A DNA stretch of 64,000 bases from contig OX485806.1 in NCBI GenBank assembly GCA_950295325.1, positions 22,258,001 to 22,322,000 of the forward strand, in the 5' to 3' direction. How positions within the stretch are numbered: position 1 is the stretch's first letter; each line of letters opens with the position of its first letter. Under the pieces are notes generated by a model that was given only the letters and a program-made list of their open reading frames with translations, was not told the DNA's origin and did not search any database. Both the position numbers and the translations under genes were made by a program. This DNA is from Polytrichum commune (taxonomy: Eukaryota > Streptophyta > Polytrichopsida > Polytrichales > Polytrichaceae). Positions 37,681 through 49,312 of the stretch are shown here, piece by piece.

Positions 37681-37907
37681 CTACACTATTTTACCTAATT
37701 TGTGTGCGTTACCATTTGGAGTTACACATTGCTATAACATTTTACTAGGAGCATTGTTTGTTTACCCAAATAACATAAGTAGTTAGTATGCACACCAAAG
37801 AATGTTATGTAACTTACCTGGTAAAAAATGATAATGTCGGTGAGAAGTTATAGCAACACGTAACTCCGAATGGTAACCCACATGTATTAGACAAAATAGT
37901 GTACTAG
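37681..37907. mobile_element. Foldback MITE with arms of about 58 bp
   Basis: The left arm starts CTACACTATTTTACCTAATT and includes TTACCATTTGGAGTTACACA. The right arm is its inverted copy (TAACTCCGAATGGTAACCCA ... ACAAAATAGTGTACTAG). The spacer is about 110 bp. The transcript would form a long hairpin. No coding potential was seen. Confidence 0.8.
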
Positions 37908-39691
37908 CCGATTTTCTTGAAAAAACTACACAAAGACTGCATGATGGTTTCCTTCATACCCAAGGTAGGCATGCATGGTTAATGGGGTCAACCCATAAAT
38001 TGGACACCTATATTTGGGTGGTATATGGCTTGCTTGTAGCTATGAACAAAATCTCAAATAACATGTGTTTTGATGAGATTGGACAATGTGCTCAAAATAT
38101 GGACACCATTCTAGGTTCAATAGTGACCAAGAGTAAGAACACCTATGTGACTATTTAAGGAGAAAGAGAATCGTCTTTTTTACCTTATTATTATTATTAT
38201 TATTATTATTATTTCAACTCACCTTCGATATTAAAATTTGGAATGACGATTTTCATAATTTGTAATTGATAATTGGATGAGACAATTCCTAGCCAAATCC
38301 GATGGCCATAAATACTTGTGGAGTCGGAAGTGTCCACATTAGCCACATTTACCATAAGTAGTCATGCCTTGGAAGGATATTGATTTGTTCACACTCATTC
38401 CCTATAGAATATGATACACGAAATTCGTGCGACATGATTAGCAAGCCCAAATCGAGCATGTAGCCATTTGCCTCATAACTTTTGAAATTCACATGAATTT
38501 GTTATTCATTATTGAAGTGAGGATTCTCTTGTTCATTAAGTGATCACATACTAGGTTCCCCCATCAAGTTGGTGTCATGTTGACTATCGGTCTTAGAATG
38601 GTGAGCATATTTGAGCACATAGTCCAAGCTTTCTAAAACTCATGTCTTTTTGGTGTCTGCTCTTAATTTCACACCTAACCACATACCACTCAAATATAGG
38701 TGCCCGTACTATTGCTATGTTCAATTTGAGCACAATTACATTAAGTATCAATTGAACTCACTTAACCCTTTTTGTCAATGCATAACCTTAAATTGAAGGT
38801 GTCACTGGACATCCTAGAGAAGAACTAATAAGTTTCAATGACAAAAGGGGTTAACTTATGATCATAAGTTTTTGTCCTTGACACCCAATGCATGCAATGC
38901 TACTTTGAATGTGTTGATTGCCATGCCCATGCTTCCAGGCCACCTGTTCATGGCAATTTCATGTCCTTGAGACATTGTGAATGGGCCTTGTGTGGTGGTG
39001 GGCTAAGTGCACCCGGCCATTGATGGGCAAGCTCCTAAGTCGATCAACGAGTCTTATGAAAAGCATAAGTTTTAACATAGTTAGTAATTACAATTACATT
39101 GTCATAGTCACCATTTGCTAGGTTTCTCACATTTGCATTATACAATTAAGAGGATTGGTACATTTGAAAAGATTCTAACCACTTTAAAATCATTTACTAA
39201 GGTGCCTTAATTTAGTCCACAATGTTTCCTTTCAAGAAGGTGAAATTTATCCAATTTCAAGAATTTTCATCCATTTAAGTCATCCTTCACTCTAAAATCT
39301 AAACAACTTGCATTCCATTGTAAAGTATATTTCCATAATACAAAGACGTAATCTATGAACCTAAAAAACCTGCTAGATTCCATGTAAAGTTAACACATAG
39401 GTCAGAATGCATTCTCTAACTTCACTACAAGCATAATTTTGATGAGTTATTTATGGTTATCTTTGAACCTCCATGGAGCATGATTACTGTATTACATGGT
39501 CATGTTTAGGAGGTTTAAGGTATGTAGGCCTTATGTCATATCAAGTCACCTATATTTGAGAGGTATAAAAATGGACTCTTAAAAGACATGTGTTTCGATG
39601 AGATTGGATTAGAAGCTCAAAATTTTGACATTATTGTAGGTTCAATATTGAGCACAACTGGGAGGCCCTACGAACCATAATCAAGAGTCAG
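37908..39691. other. Gene-free DNA with a dispersed repeat in both orientations and an (ATT)n tract
   Basis: A family containing ATGTGTTTTGATGAGATTGG and ...TTCTAGGTTCAATAGTGACC occurs forward at about 38,030-38,180 and 39,585-39,660. It occurs in reverse at about 37,360-37,530 and 38,500-38,720. An (ATT)n run lies at about 38,185-38,211. No gene was found. Confidence 0.5.
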
Positions 39692-39729
39692 AATCCAAGG
39701 CCAAACGGGGAGCCAAATGAGCTCTCGGT

Positions 39730-39777
39730 GACACGTGACAATGACAACTGTGGCACCCGTGGCACTCTGACACGTGG
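39730..39777 (+). promoter_or_regulatory. Two ABRE-type ACACGTG motifs in PM19-like gene 1 promoter
   Basis: GACACGTGAC (39730-39739) and GACACGTGG (39769-39777) lie about 270-310 bp before the ATG. Both carry the ACGTG core of ABA-response elements. PM19/AWPM-19 genes are known to be ABA- and desiccation-responsive, so the sites fit the family. Their use here is inference. A TATA-like CTTATAGC lies near 39,862. Confidence 0.55.
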
Positions 39778-40042
39778 AGTGTCCCAGTGGCAGCATGCGC
39801 TGGCTCGCCCCCTTCCCCTCCGGGAGCCCGGCTATGGCGGGCCCTGGCTACTGCGGAAGCTCTTATAGCTGCTCCTCCGCCTCCTCTCGCTCCACACCAC
39901 CTCGTCATTTCTACGGCCGAGCTCGCTTTTTCGCACTCGCAACCCGCCCTGTTCCGCCCTGCCAAGAGTTGACTTGGATCTCATCTGAGTCTTAGCATTC
40001 TCTTCGAATTTTGTATCCAATTTTCCAAGCTTCCTTGCAACG

Positions 40043-41181
40043 ATGGCGTTCGGAATTGGCCGGGGCATGACCGCCCCTCTCTTGGTCATCAACTTCATCC
40101 TCTACTTCATCTCCGCTTGTTTGGCGGGGTCGCTCTTGAACAGGACGTTGGACCACGGAGATGTTGGTGAGTAGCGCTAAACTATCTATGTTCTTTATGT
40201 AGACCTCACTGACTACAGGGGAGGTTTCTCTAGAGTTTTCTCAGCTGGTTCTTAGAACTTGAGCTCGTTCCGACAGCGAGCTGTGTTATTGGTGTGTTTT
40301 GAGCTGAATGAGGTTCTTGTTGAGTCGTTGAGTCAAGAAACAGAGTTTTTTCTGAAGTTTTTCAAGTGAGTGCCTCTGGTTATATCAAGAGATAGAGTTT
40401 CTCTGGCCAAATCAATAAACAGAATTTCATTGGAGGACTACGGTTACACCTGAACTCTTGCACCAAATTATTAGCCTGGGTATATGTACACATTTTTTAT
40501 TTCCGTTGTGACGGACGGGTTTTTGGTTATTGTCCTGTGTTCAGGCAACAGCACAACATACACATTCTTGCTGGTGGCTCTGGTTGCGAGCATGGTCGGC
40601 CTTGCGTCCACTTTGGCTGGAGCTCACCACGTCCGCATCTGGAGAACTGACAGCCTTGCTGCAGCTGCTGCCGCGTCGTTGATCGCATGGCTCCTTACTC
40701 TTCTGGCCATGGGACTTGCATGCAAGGAAATTCACAACAAGTACAACCGCAACAAGAGACTGGTATGTATATATATCCGCAGAGAAGATAATTTCACTCT
40801 TACGTGCAGAACCGTCGTCGCTCATTAGATGCTTCTCCTCAAAGTAATATAGAGACAAGTCCTCTCTTACGCGGAAGGTCAGTTGTGAGATGTGGCTGCG
40901 TCGTGATCGCATTCTTGTCCGAAGAAGTTTATACTCTAGAGAGCTCATCGTTGGATTTTTTTTTCAAAAGTATGTCCGTGTTTCTGAAGCCCATCTTGTT
41001 TGCTGATTATGTGTTGCAGAAAACTTTAGAAGCCTTCATGATCATCTTGTCGCTGTTCGAGTTGCTATACTTGTTGGCTACACACGCAGGATCAGTGACA
41101 GGTGAAGGCTACGCCAACACCACCGGAAACAGGGCTGTGAAGAACCCCAACTACGGCACTCCAGGGGCCACCGCCGCCTAA
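40043..41181 (+). CDS. AWPM-19/PM19-like membrane protein, gene 1 (3 exons)
   Basis: Exons 40043-40166, 40545-40762 and 41020-41181 have GT-AG introns. The spliced frame gives 167 residues. The protein has four hydrophobic segments (about residues 11-30, 48-67, 84-101, 118-136). It also has the family block AGAHHVRIWRTDSLAAAAA followed by SLIAWLLTLLAMGLACKEIH, as in wheat AWPM-19. The Gly/Asn-rich tail ends NPNYGTPGATAA. The family is a plasma-membrane protein of embryos and dehydrating tissue, linked to ABA and freezing or desiccation tolerance, with ABA transport proposed for some members. The start is the first ATG after a GC-rich leader and gives a normal-length N terminus. Gene 2 differs by three residues. 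Which subfamily it belongs to is unknown. Confidence 0.93.
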
Positions 41182-41320
41182 ATTTCAAAAGCATTGTTAG
41201 TAGATGGCCCTTTGAGCGTGTTGCACCGAGTTTCGTTTTGGGGTTGACGTTCTTTGCTAATTTCATTGACTGTACAGCTTGCCAATGTACAGATTGTACA
41301 ATAGTTTACCAACACACTGC

Positions 41321-41326
41321 AATAAA
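41321..41326 (+). terminator. Poly(A) signal of PM19-like gene 1
   Basis: AATAAA lies 140 bases after the stop codon, preceded by three TGTA motifs (GACTGTACAG, ATGTACAG, TTGTACAA). TGTA is the usual upstream polyadenylation element in plants. Confidence 0.6.
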
Positions 41327-41550
41327 CAGCATCTTTGCATACATGTTTAAGATGTCGACATTGTATTTGTTCCGTTAGATTTCTGCACTATCCCTCCGCC
41401 GGTGGCATCTGTCCCCTTGGGAACAGTGGTTACCAAACCACAGCGGAAGTTTCTAAAGGCTTGACGATTTTGTCTGATCACGAGGAAGAGCGATGCGTGG
41501 CAAGATCTGGGCATGGAGAGAATTTTATTGTTTCCGTTTCTGTCTGTTAG

Positions 41551-43649
41551 AAAATGTCTACATTCTCCCAGTAACGTGAAGTTGAGCATTGGTTACCCAT
41601 CCACATTGAGCAGACATGAGTTTCGATTAGATTGGATTATAATCTCAAATTTTTGTAAAGCTGTTTGTCGAAAGCGGATCTACTAGTTCTCATATCGACT
41701 TTAATTCTAAACTTTGTAGACAAAATTGAGAAATCCTGTTGGTCGAGAGAATTGTGTTGGACCAAGGACTTCTACCTAGGGCCTGAGTCCAAGGTTGGAA
41801 AAAATTATATACCACGAATGTGTAATGACTTTCCCGCCAAGTCTTATCACTCCCCACTCAAGAAAACATTCCTAGTTCAAGAACCTAATCTTCAAGCTAC
41901 AATCTTCAAGCTCGACTCCACACCGACCCTGAAACTTGAACTAACAATTTGGTTCACAATTTCAAACCAGATGAGACAACTTCCAATGCAACATCCACAA
42001 TGTATGTGGATCGTGTATCTTGTATGATGCTCACATCCAACTTATGATCATACATTGAAGGTACATAGGGTTCGGTGCATAGACTTGTAACCATTGCGTT
42101 CCACAGATTCTATCAAATTGGAATCGAGTTTGCAGACACGAATTAAAGCAAAGATGACCAATTCTTTAATTAGGCATGGGTCCAACAATGTAGGGTTCAA
42201 AACACCCCTTCGCTTCCACGCCCAGGCTTGGATCCGAGCATAAAGATTGGGTTCTTGAACTAGGAGTTTTCTTTCAGGGGGAATTGATGAGAATTGGCAG
42301 GAAACTCATTCCACATTAGTCCCAAATTATTTTTTCAAAACTTGGACTCAGGCCCTAGTTTAAAGTCCTTGGTCCAAAACAATTCTCTCGATTGATAGAA
42401 TTGCTCACTTTTGTTCTTTTCATTCAGATACATAGCCAATCTGTTGATATCATGTGCTATATCTTCTTTGCAAAAATAGAGATTGGAACAACCCGTGTTA
42501 TTTCATCTTGCGGCTGGGAATTATTGCACTTTATGGACACTTTCAACTCACAACAACAATTAAATGCCAATCACATCATTTTTTTCTTCAGTATATGGAA
42601 TCAAGTAATGCATTATGACAGGTGTGCCTAATTCAGTTGCTTATCTTCATCAGACAATGATATTTGAGTGGTATGTAATTGAGTGTGGCTACAAAAATGG
42701 GTACCAAAAAGACATGTTTAACACATATTGGACTGTATGTTCAAAACATGATATTGATTCAATGTTCAATAGTCAGAGCATAATTGGGAGAGCTTCGACT
42801 TCATGACCATTCAAGGAGTATAGGAGTATAGGAATCTTCTCTTTCAAATTGAATAAGATATGAATATGAGCTAAAGTAACCATAAGAAAGATGGCTACAA
42901 CCAGATTTTAGGGCCACTTCACACACAAGCCAAGGGCCATGATGGTGAATTGGTGAAGGCCCTTAATACATCCAAAGGCCATATATACCATGGGTGTTGG
43001 AAACGTCATTTTGTGTAGTCACAAGCTCTCAAACATAATGTGAAGTGAGAATGGACCATGTTGAGGGACCATTGCATATTTTATTAGTGGGAAAAGAGGG
43101 ACAACCCTACCTCACTAGGGTAGTTACATATGTTCATTCTCTTATTTTTTACTTGTTTTTTTTAGTTTTTCATTGGTGAAGAAGGAAAGGAAGGTATGAT
43201 GGATCATCTTGAGAGAAGAGGGAGGATCCTTGATGCATTGACTTTATAATGGCGTTTGCACATGATTGTGCAACATGAGCTTGATGTGCAAGCATTGGCA
43301 CTCAATGAAGAATGAGAAAATGCCCTCATTTTGAGCAAATGCCCTCATTTTGAGCAGTTGCTTTGAAAGTATGAAGATGAGCAATCATAGTGTGTGTGCA
43401 CCCTTTTCCACAACCTGCCAATGTAGTACTCCACAAAAACATTTCATCCATGAACTTTCTGGGCCTTTAGGTTTTTACTCCTTGTATGAAATGATCTTGG
43501 GGGGTCTCCACCTTTTCAACCAATAAGAGCTCTTACATTGCAATGGCCATGGGGTCTTCACTTAAAAATTGACAAGAAAATATTTATACCCTACGATGAA
43601 TGTAGATCGCGGATCATGTATGATCATCGCATGCAAATTCCTATCATAC
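41551..43649. other. Spacer between the PM19 inverted arms
   Basis: About 2.1 kb without a gene. It holds a long-TIR element (41737-42397), fragments of the dispersed repeat of 38 kb (42,650-42,860) and a short GGGCCACTTCACACACAAGCC sequence (about 42,908). That last sequence matches the ends of the Tourist-like elements at 48 and 54 kb. Confidence 0.6.
41737..42397. mobile_element. Long-TIR (foldback-type) element, 661 bp
   Basis: The left end TGTTGGTCGAGAGAATTGTG and the following ~140 bases (TTGGACCAAGGACTTCTACC, AGGGCCTGAGTCCAAG) are matched in inverted form at 42,255-42,397. Arms are about 140 bp with scattered mismatches. No ORF with a domain lies between them. The superfamily is open because no convincing target duplication was seen. 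Confidence 0.8.
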
Positions 43650-43879
43650 TTTTTCTAAATAGACAGAAACGGAAGCAGTAAAATTCTCTCCATGCCCAGA
43701 TCTTGCCACGCATCGCTCTTCCTCGTGATCAGACAAAATCGTCAAGCCTTTAGAAACTTCCGCTGTGGTTTGGTAACCACTGTTCCCAAGGGGACATATG
43801 CCACCGGCGGAGGGATAGTGCAGAAATCTAACGGAACAAATACAATGTCGACATCTTAAACATGTATGCAAAGATGCTG

Positions 43880-43885
43880 TTTATT
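43880..43885 (-). terminator. Poly(A) signal of PM19-like gene 2
   Basis: AATAAA on the minus strand sits in the same relative place as in gene 1. Confidence 0.6.
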
Positions 43886-44024
43886 GCAGTGTGTTGGTAA
43901 ACTATTGTACAATCTGTACATTGGCAAGCTGTACAGTCAATGAAATTAGCAAAGAACGTCAACCCCAAAACGAAACTCGGTGCAACACGCTCAAAGGGCC
44001 ATCTCCTAGCAATGCTTTTGAAAT

Positions 44025-45156
44025 TTAGGCGGCGGTGGCCCCTGGAGTGCCGTAGTTGGGGTTCTTCACCGCCCTGTTTCCGGTGGTGTTGGCGTAGCCT
44101 TCACCTGTCACTGATCCTCCGTGTGTAGCCAACAAGTATAGCAACTCGAACAGCGACAAGATGATCATGAAGGCTTCTAAAGTTTTCTGCAACACATAAT
44201 CAGCAAACAAGATGGGCTTCAGAAACCCGGACACACTTTTGAAAGAAGTCCAATGATGAGCTCTCTAGAGTATAAACTTCTTCGGACAAGAATGCGATCA
44301 CGACGCAGCCACATCTCACAACTGACCTTCCGCGTAAGAAGACTTGTCTCTACATTACTTTGAGGAGAAACATCTAATGAGCGACGACGGTTCTGCACGT
44401 AAGAGTGAAATTATCTTCTCTGCGGATATATACTTACCAGTCTCTTGTTGCGGTTGTACTTGTTGTGAATTTCCTTGCATGCAAGTCCCATTGCCAGAAG
44501 AGTAAGGAGCCATGCGATCAACGAGGCAGCAGCAGCTGCAGCAAGGCTGTCAGTTCTCCAGATGCGGAGGTGGTGAGCTCCAGCCAAAGTGGACGCAAGG
44601 CCGACCATGCTCGCAACCAGAGCCACCAGCAAGAACGTGTATGTTGCGCTGTTGCCTGAACACAGGACAATAACCAAAAACCCGTCCGTCACAACGGAAA
44701 TAAAAAATGTGTACATATACCCAGGCTAATAATTTGGTGCAAGAGTTCAGGGGTAACCGTAGTCCTCCAATGAAATTCTGTATATTGATTTGGTAAGAGA
44801 AACTCTATCTCTTGATTTAACCAGAGGCACTCACTTGAAAAACTTCAGAAAAACTCTGTTTCTTGACTCAACGACTCAACAAGAACCTCATTCAGCTCAA
44901 AACACGCCAATAACACAGCTCGCTGTCGGAACGAGCTCAAGTTCTAAGAACCAGCTGAGAAAATTTGAGAGAAACCTCCCCTGTAGTTAGTGAGGTCTAC
45001 ATAATGAACATAGATAGTTTAGCGCTACTCACCAACATCTCCGTGGTCCAACGTCCTGTTCAAGAGCGACCCCGCCAAACAAGCGGAGATGAAGTAGAGG
45101 ATGAAGTTGATGACCAAGAGAGGGGCGGTCATGCCCCGGCCAATTCCGAACGCCAT
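44025..45156 (-). CDS. AWPM-19/PM19-like membrane protein, gene 2 (3 exons)
   Basis: Exons on the minus strand are 45156-45033, 44655-44438 and 44186-44025. They have the same lengths (124, 218, 162 nt) and phases as gene 1 and give 167 residues. Three residue changes against gene 1 are visible: T45A (NSTTYTF to NSATYTF), V71L (HHVRIW to HHLRIW) and A137G (ATHAGSV to ATHGGSV). Introns also align closely. The frame is open and all splice sites are kept, so the gene may be active. It converges with gene 1, so read-through transcripts of the two would be complementary along their whole length. The role is as for gene 1. Confidence 0.92.
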
Positions 45157-45432
45157 CGTTGCAAGGAAGCTTGGAAAATTGGATACAAAATTCGAAGAGA
45201 ATGCTAAGACTCAGATGAGATCCAAGTCAACTCTGAACAGGGCGGAACAGGGCGGAACAGGGCGGGTTGCTAGTGCGAAAAAGCGAGCTCGGCCGCAGAA
45301 ATGATGAGGTGGTTTGGAGCGAGAGGAGGCGGAGGAGCAGCTATAAGAGCTCCCGCAGTAGCCCGAGCCCGCCATAGCCTCGCTCCCGGAGGGGAATGGG
45401 GGCGAGCCAGCGCATGCTGCCACTGGGACACT

Positions 45433-45479
45433 CCACGTGTCAGAGTGCCGCGGGTGCCACAGTTGTCCTTGCCATGTGT
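45433..45479 (-). promoter_or_regulatory. ABRE-type motif in PM19-like gene 2 promoter (one of two retained)
   Basis: CCACGTGT (45433-45440) is kept. The partner of the distal gene 1 site reads CATGTGT (45473-45479): ACACGTG has become ACACATG on the minus strand, losing the ACGT core. Confidence 0.55.
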
Positions 45480-45517
45480 CACCGAGAGCTCCTTTGGCTC
45501 CCCGTTTGGCCTTGGAT

Positions 45518-48076
45518 CCCGCAGGACGAGCAGCAGGGTGTCCTTGAGTTGTCAGGGGCGGGGGAATTAATGAATGACTCATACAGGCCCAATCCACATT
45601 ATCAGCACAAATGCTTAATACTCGTGGATGACGAGTCACGATCCGGAGGACGCCCGATTCCGTCATAATGCCAGCTTACAATTCTTGTGGGTGACTCAGC
45701 AGTGACCAATCCAAATTGCTCTTGAGTTTTATTAGGTCCCACACATAGTGTTTGCACCCCAAGTTAAGCTATGCATGGTGTGTGCCTAGTCCTTATCCAA
45801 TGGTGTACTGTAGAGGGTGGTCATAACATTTGCTAATGGTCGCTTTACACACGGACCAAGAGACATGACCATGAAATCTAAGGGCTCTTTAAAATCGTTC
45901 AAATGTTGTATTATGGGAAGTAGATATATCCACTTTTGCAATTGATGGGTTCTCAAGCTTAGTCGAAAGTGAAACTGGACCCTGATGATAGCCCTGTCAC
46001 ATTGGGGTTGGCTGGGCCAACTAGCCGGTGGCCCGGACTAAGGAGGCATTTGGCTAAGCGAGTTGGGTGTGAGAGGGCTCCAACAACTGTCTAGATGGGG
46101 CAATGACTGCGAGTTGGTTGCTTGTTCGCTTGCACAAATGTTGTCGTTACCTATAAGAGATTCAAATCAATTGCAATTATTTTGAATTTTAACTTATAGC
46201 TTAGAAGGTGGAAACTGTCTGACCGGAGCCAACAGATATGTGCTCTAGTTGGCTCGGATGATGGTCCCCTTGGTGTGGTAGTTGTATGGTAAGAAATTGC
46301 AACATATTTCATTAACAGTCCAAATTAGTAGGTTGTTGAGGACTCACCATGGTAATCATGTGTTTCTATGAGCCAATGGCAAATTAATTGTCTAAACCCT
46401 AAACCCTAGAACCCAAAACCCTAGTTTTGCATTAGGCCCACCCCCCTCCGTGGACTATTCAACATTACTGCTTGGTGCCATATTCCTATGTAAATGTTTC
46501 ATCCATTTAATTTTTCTTTAGTGCCTTGGTCCCTCATGGTCTAGTGTAAAGTGAACTTGAACCATCTCAAGCTTCTCAACCAATCACATATTTTGTATAT
46601 CATGGGTCAGGGGCCCTAAAGTTCTAGTGTAAAGTTGCACTTAGCTCCATCTACCACTCACCTTAGACATGAGAAATATCCAACCAAAGGCCATGAATAA
46701 ACATGCAATTTGCAAAAATAAATCAATAGCCTAAGTCCTAGTGTCGTGGTAATGTCCCCATGAAAGGGGCCATCTCTTTTATTGGAAAGGGTGAGTGAGC
46801 ACGAGGCTTGGTGTTATTATTTGCGTGAGATTGAACTTGGAAATTTAAGTCGTTCTTGTATTGTCTAAGTTAGAAGCACTATGACAAACACTTTGAGCAT
46901 CACAATCCCTTATTAAAAATGCACATCAAATCACAATTGATCGAAACCCGACTTTGATTTACAATATGTGTATTGTCATATCTAATACTAACTCATAAAA
47001 CTCTTGAACCAATATCGACCTCTTCTCTATCTAATATTGGGTTGATATTACATTATTCAACTAAGTTTGCATGGTGGGTGGGGCCGGGAATAAGTTAGAT
47101 ACTATTCGGAACTATACCTTGCTTATTTCTCTCTTACTAGTAGATTCAACGTGATAAACTCGAGTGAAGTACTCTCACTAATATTATTAAAATGAAATGG
47201 TTGGTAGCACTTGAATGATGTTATGATCATTTAATCATGTATCCTTTGTAAACAATCAATTCAAAGTTGGTCAAAGGTCATTCGCTATGACAAAATGATC
47301 AATTTGGCTCTTATTGGAACGCACTACTCTTTTGGGAATTTACATTACTTGGGATGTGCAAGATAGTTTCTTGCATAGCTTATCATACGCAATAAACAAA
47401 CAAGTATGTAATTGATGTGAGTCTCCCACTACGGTTTGTGAAAACCCCATAAATACATGTTGCTTTGGCCATTAAAAGCAACCAACCTCGCAAGGTCTCT
47501 TCACTCACATATACATAAGCCTAAAGCATGTGTTGATATGAAGCTTAATAACTAACCACATGTAACTCGGAGCGTACATGACTTGAAGTAAGAATAGTTG
47601 ACATATATATGCCTCTCCAACTCTTTCCAAATACCTTTGTTGTTTGAAAATAAAAAAGGAAATCAAAGCTCATCACTTTCACACAATTGGCCTCAGATAG
47701 ACACTCATCGAATCTTACGACATCAATGCCAAAAATGCACGCCTTCAATGTGAAATTGTTCACAACTCCTCAAATTCCACAATTTCTATTTCCGCAAATA
47801 AAAAACACAATGTAACATCAGTATGAACTAATCTTCTTCTTCTTCTTCTTCTTCTTCTTCTTCTTCTTCTTTTGAGACAGAAGGCCGACATGCCAACGCC
47901 AAAGCACAGGAGGCAGTTGACCACCTGGCAAGTTTTCTAATGAACTAATCTTCTTTGCAAGCCACAAAAGCTAAGTAATTATGATTAATAGCTCTGCACC
48001 TTTGTGCAAAGTAAAACATATCCACCTTGTGAGTCCACTTATTGACAACTACTCACATTGTTGCTTATTTATCTAA
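45518..48076. other. Gene-free DNA with a retroposon insertion
   Basis: No gene was found. AAACCCTAAACCCTAG near 46,394-46,410 is two telomere-like units and is probably chance. The clearest structure is the short insertion at 47824-47955. Confidence 0.45.
47824..47955 (-). mobile_element. SINE/LINE-like retroposon fragment with (GAA)n tail and 16-bp TSD
   Basis: ATGAACTAATCTTCTT occurs at 47823-47838 and again at 47940-47955, a direct repeat. Between them lie (CTT)n and about 65 bp of unique sequence. On the minus strand this is a short body ending ...CTTCTGTCTCAAAAGAAGAA, that is, a body followed by a (GAA)n tail and a 16-bp target duplication. This is the structure left by target-primed retroposition of a 5'-truncated SINE or LINE. 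Confidence 0.75.
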
Positions 48077-48574
48077 GGGCCACTTCACACACAAGACTGA
48101 GAGCCCGTGACCATTACACTTCAAGCACTCTCATTGGTGGAAAAGATGGAGCCGGTCCAAGTTTGCTTCACACTACGCTTGAGGGACTAATGGAGTAAGT
48201 GAACGCAAGGTGGATGTAAAGTCTACGTGGATTGCTACATGGCATCTAATGGATCATGTTTCATGATCACTTGGACTGTTTTCAAAAACCACCTCTTGGA
48301 GGTAGGCCTAACACAAAACCAGGAGACCATGGTATTCCAAACGCTCACAACCATTGCTTTAATTTATTTATCATGTGTGAGGATCCGCTTGAATAAAAAT
48401 TCACTGAAATAGCATTTGGTTGAGGGCCCAGTCACATATGACTTCACACTACAATTGAGGGTATGTGACCACACGATATGATTTTGGAGGTGTCTTAGGA
48501 CAACCTTTGAACACTTTCTTTTGGGCTCTCAAAATTACATGGTCACGGCTCTTGGCTCATGTGTGAAGTGGCCC
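48077..48574. mobile_element. Tourist-like MITE, 498 bp, TAA target duplication
   Basis: The termini are GGGCCACTTCACACACAAG and CATGTGTGAAGTGGCCC (inverted). TAA flanks both sides (48074-48076; 48575-48577). A 3-bp TWA duplication with GGGCC ends is the PIF/Harbinger (Tourist) signature. It is about 90% identical to 53724-54222. The ORF inside (48,227-48,412) has a decayed counterpart in the other copy and is not a gene. Confidence 0.9.
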
Positions 48575-48577
48575 TAA

Positions 48578-49167
48578 ATGAGTAGAATGGAAAGAAAACC
48601 ACGTGAATGCACATTGACGTGAGTTGAACAACTCATAAATTTTGCATCACCTACATAACGTTATTCAACGGCTACCAACCATTCCATTCTAATAATATTC
48701 ATCGACAATGCTTCACCCGAATCTCATTCATTTTTCAAACTGAGTCTACTTGTTGACAAGCATTTGTAAGGTATAATTCTAGCACCTTACATGATATATT
48801 CCCCACCCCACACAACATGGTCACTACATTGAATAATGTTATGTAGACTTTATCGTGATGAAAATCCCATTCACTAGGTCTTGTATATATGAATATATCA
48901 TAAATTTGTCATACACTCCACATTTAGTGATCTATTCAAACCTCATGGAAACTTCTCTAATTTTATTAAACAATCGAAGAAACTAAAGAGGGCCTTTTCA
49001 ATGAGGTTTGGTCCATCTTTAAATTTGTAAAGTCACCCCCTTTCAACTTCTCTTGCCACGCATTGGATCTACATTCAATGCATCATTGTTCATTTCACAT
49101 GTGCACTTGTATAGTTTTCTAGAGTTTATGGCAATTAGGTCGTTATACATCACCTTTTGGAGCAATA
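48578..49167. other. Intergenic DNA, no gene recognised
   Basis: AT-rich, with no gene or repeat recognised. Confidence 0.4.
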
Positions 49168-49312
49168 AATGGGGAGAACCGACTGCTACTTACAGATGAA
49201 CTAGTTGAGTTAGAGAAATAATTGATTAAAGTTGAAGACTTCATGAAAATTACCAATCATTTAACATGAATCTATGGAATATACCTCAAATCAATAAAGA
49301 AAACCGAAAATG
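49168..49312. repeat. AACCGGTT-type dispersed repeat, copy 5 (reverse, truncated)
   Basis: It begins GGGGAGAACCGACTGCTACT and continues to AAGAAAACCGAAAATGAG. The part beyond, present in copies 3 and 4, is missing. Confidence 0.65.

Larger units (their letters stand above)
39692..41550 (+). repeat. Inverted duplication, left arm (contains PM19-like gene 1)
   Basis: The arm runs from CCAAGGCCAAACGGGGAGCC on the left to TTTCCGTTTCTGTCTGTTAG on the right. It matches 43650-45517 in reverse complement at roughly 95% or more by eye, including introns and both flanks. The duplication covers the promoter, the gene and about 370 bp of 3' flank. Confidence 0.93.
43650..45517 (-). repeat. Inverted duplication, right arm (contains PM19-like gene 2)
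   Basis: This is the reverse complement of 39692-41550 with small indels. One difference is expansion of a GGCGGAACAG unit near 45,237-45,265, where the left arm has fewer units. Both ends of homology are sharp. Confidence 0.93.

Noticed and set aside
41335-43871. A 71-75 residue ORF conserved in both PM19 arms (41,335-41,550 and 43,644-43,871)
   Set aside because: It is conserved only because the arms are a recent duplication. It lies in the 3' flank, overlaps the poly(A) region and has no domain.
46394-46424. Telomere-like AAACCCTAAACCCTAG
   Set aside because: Only two perfect units within degenerate text, too short for an interstitial telomere.
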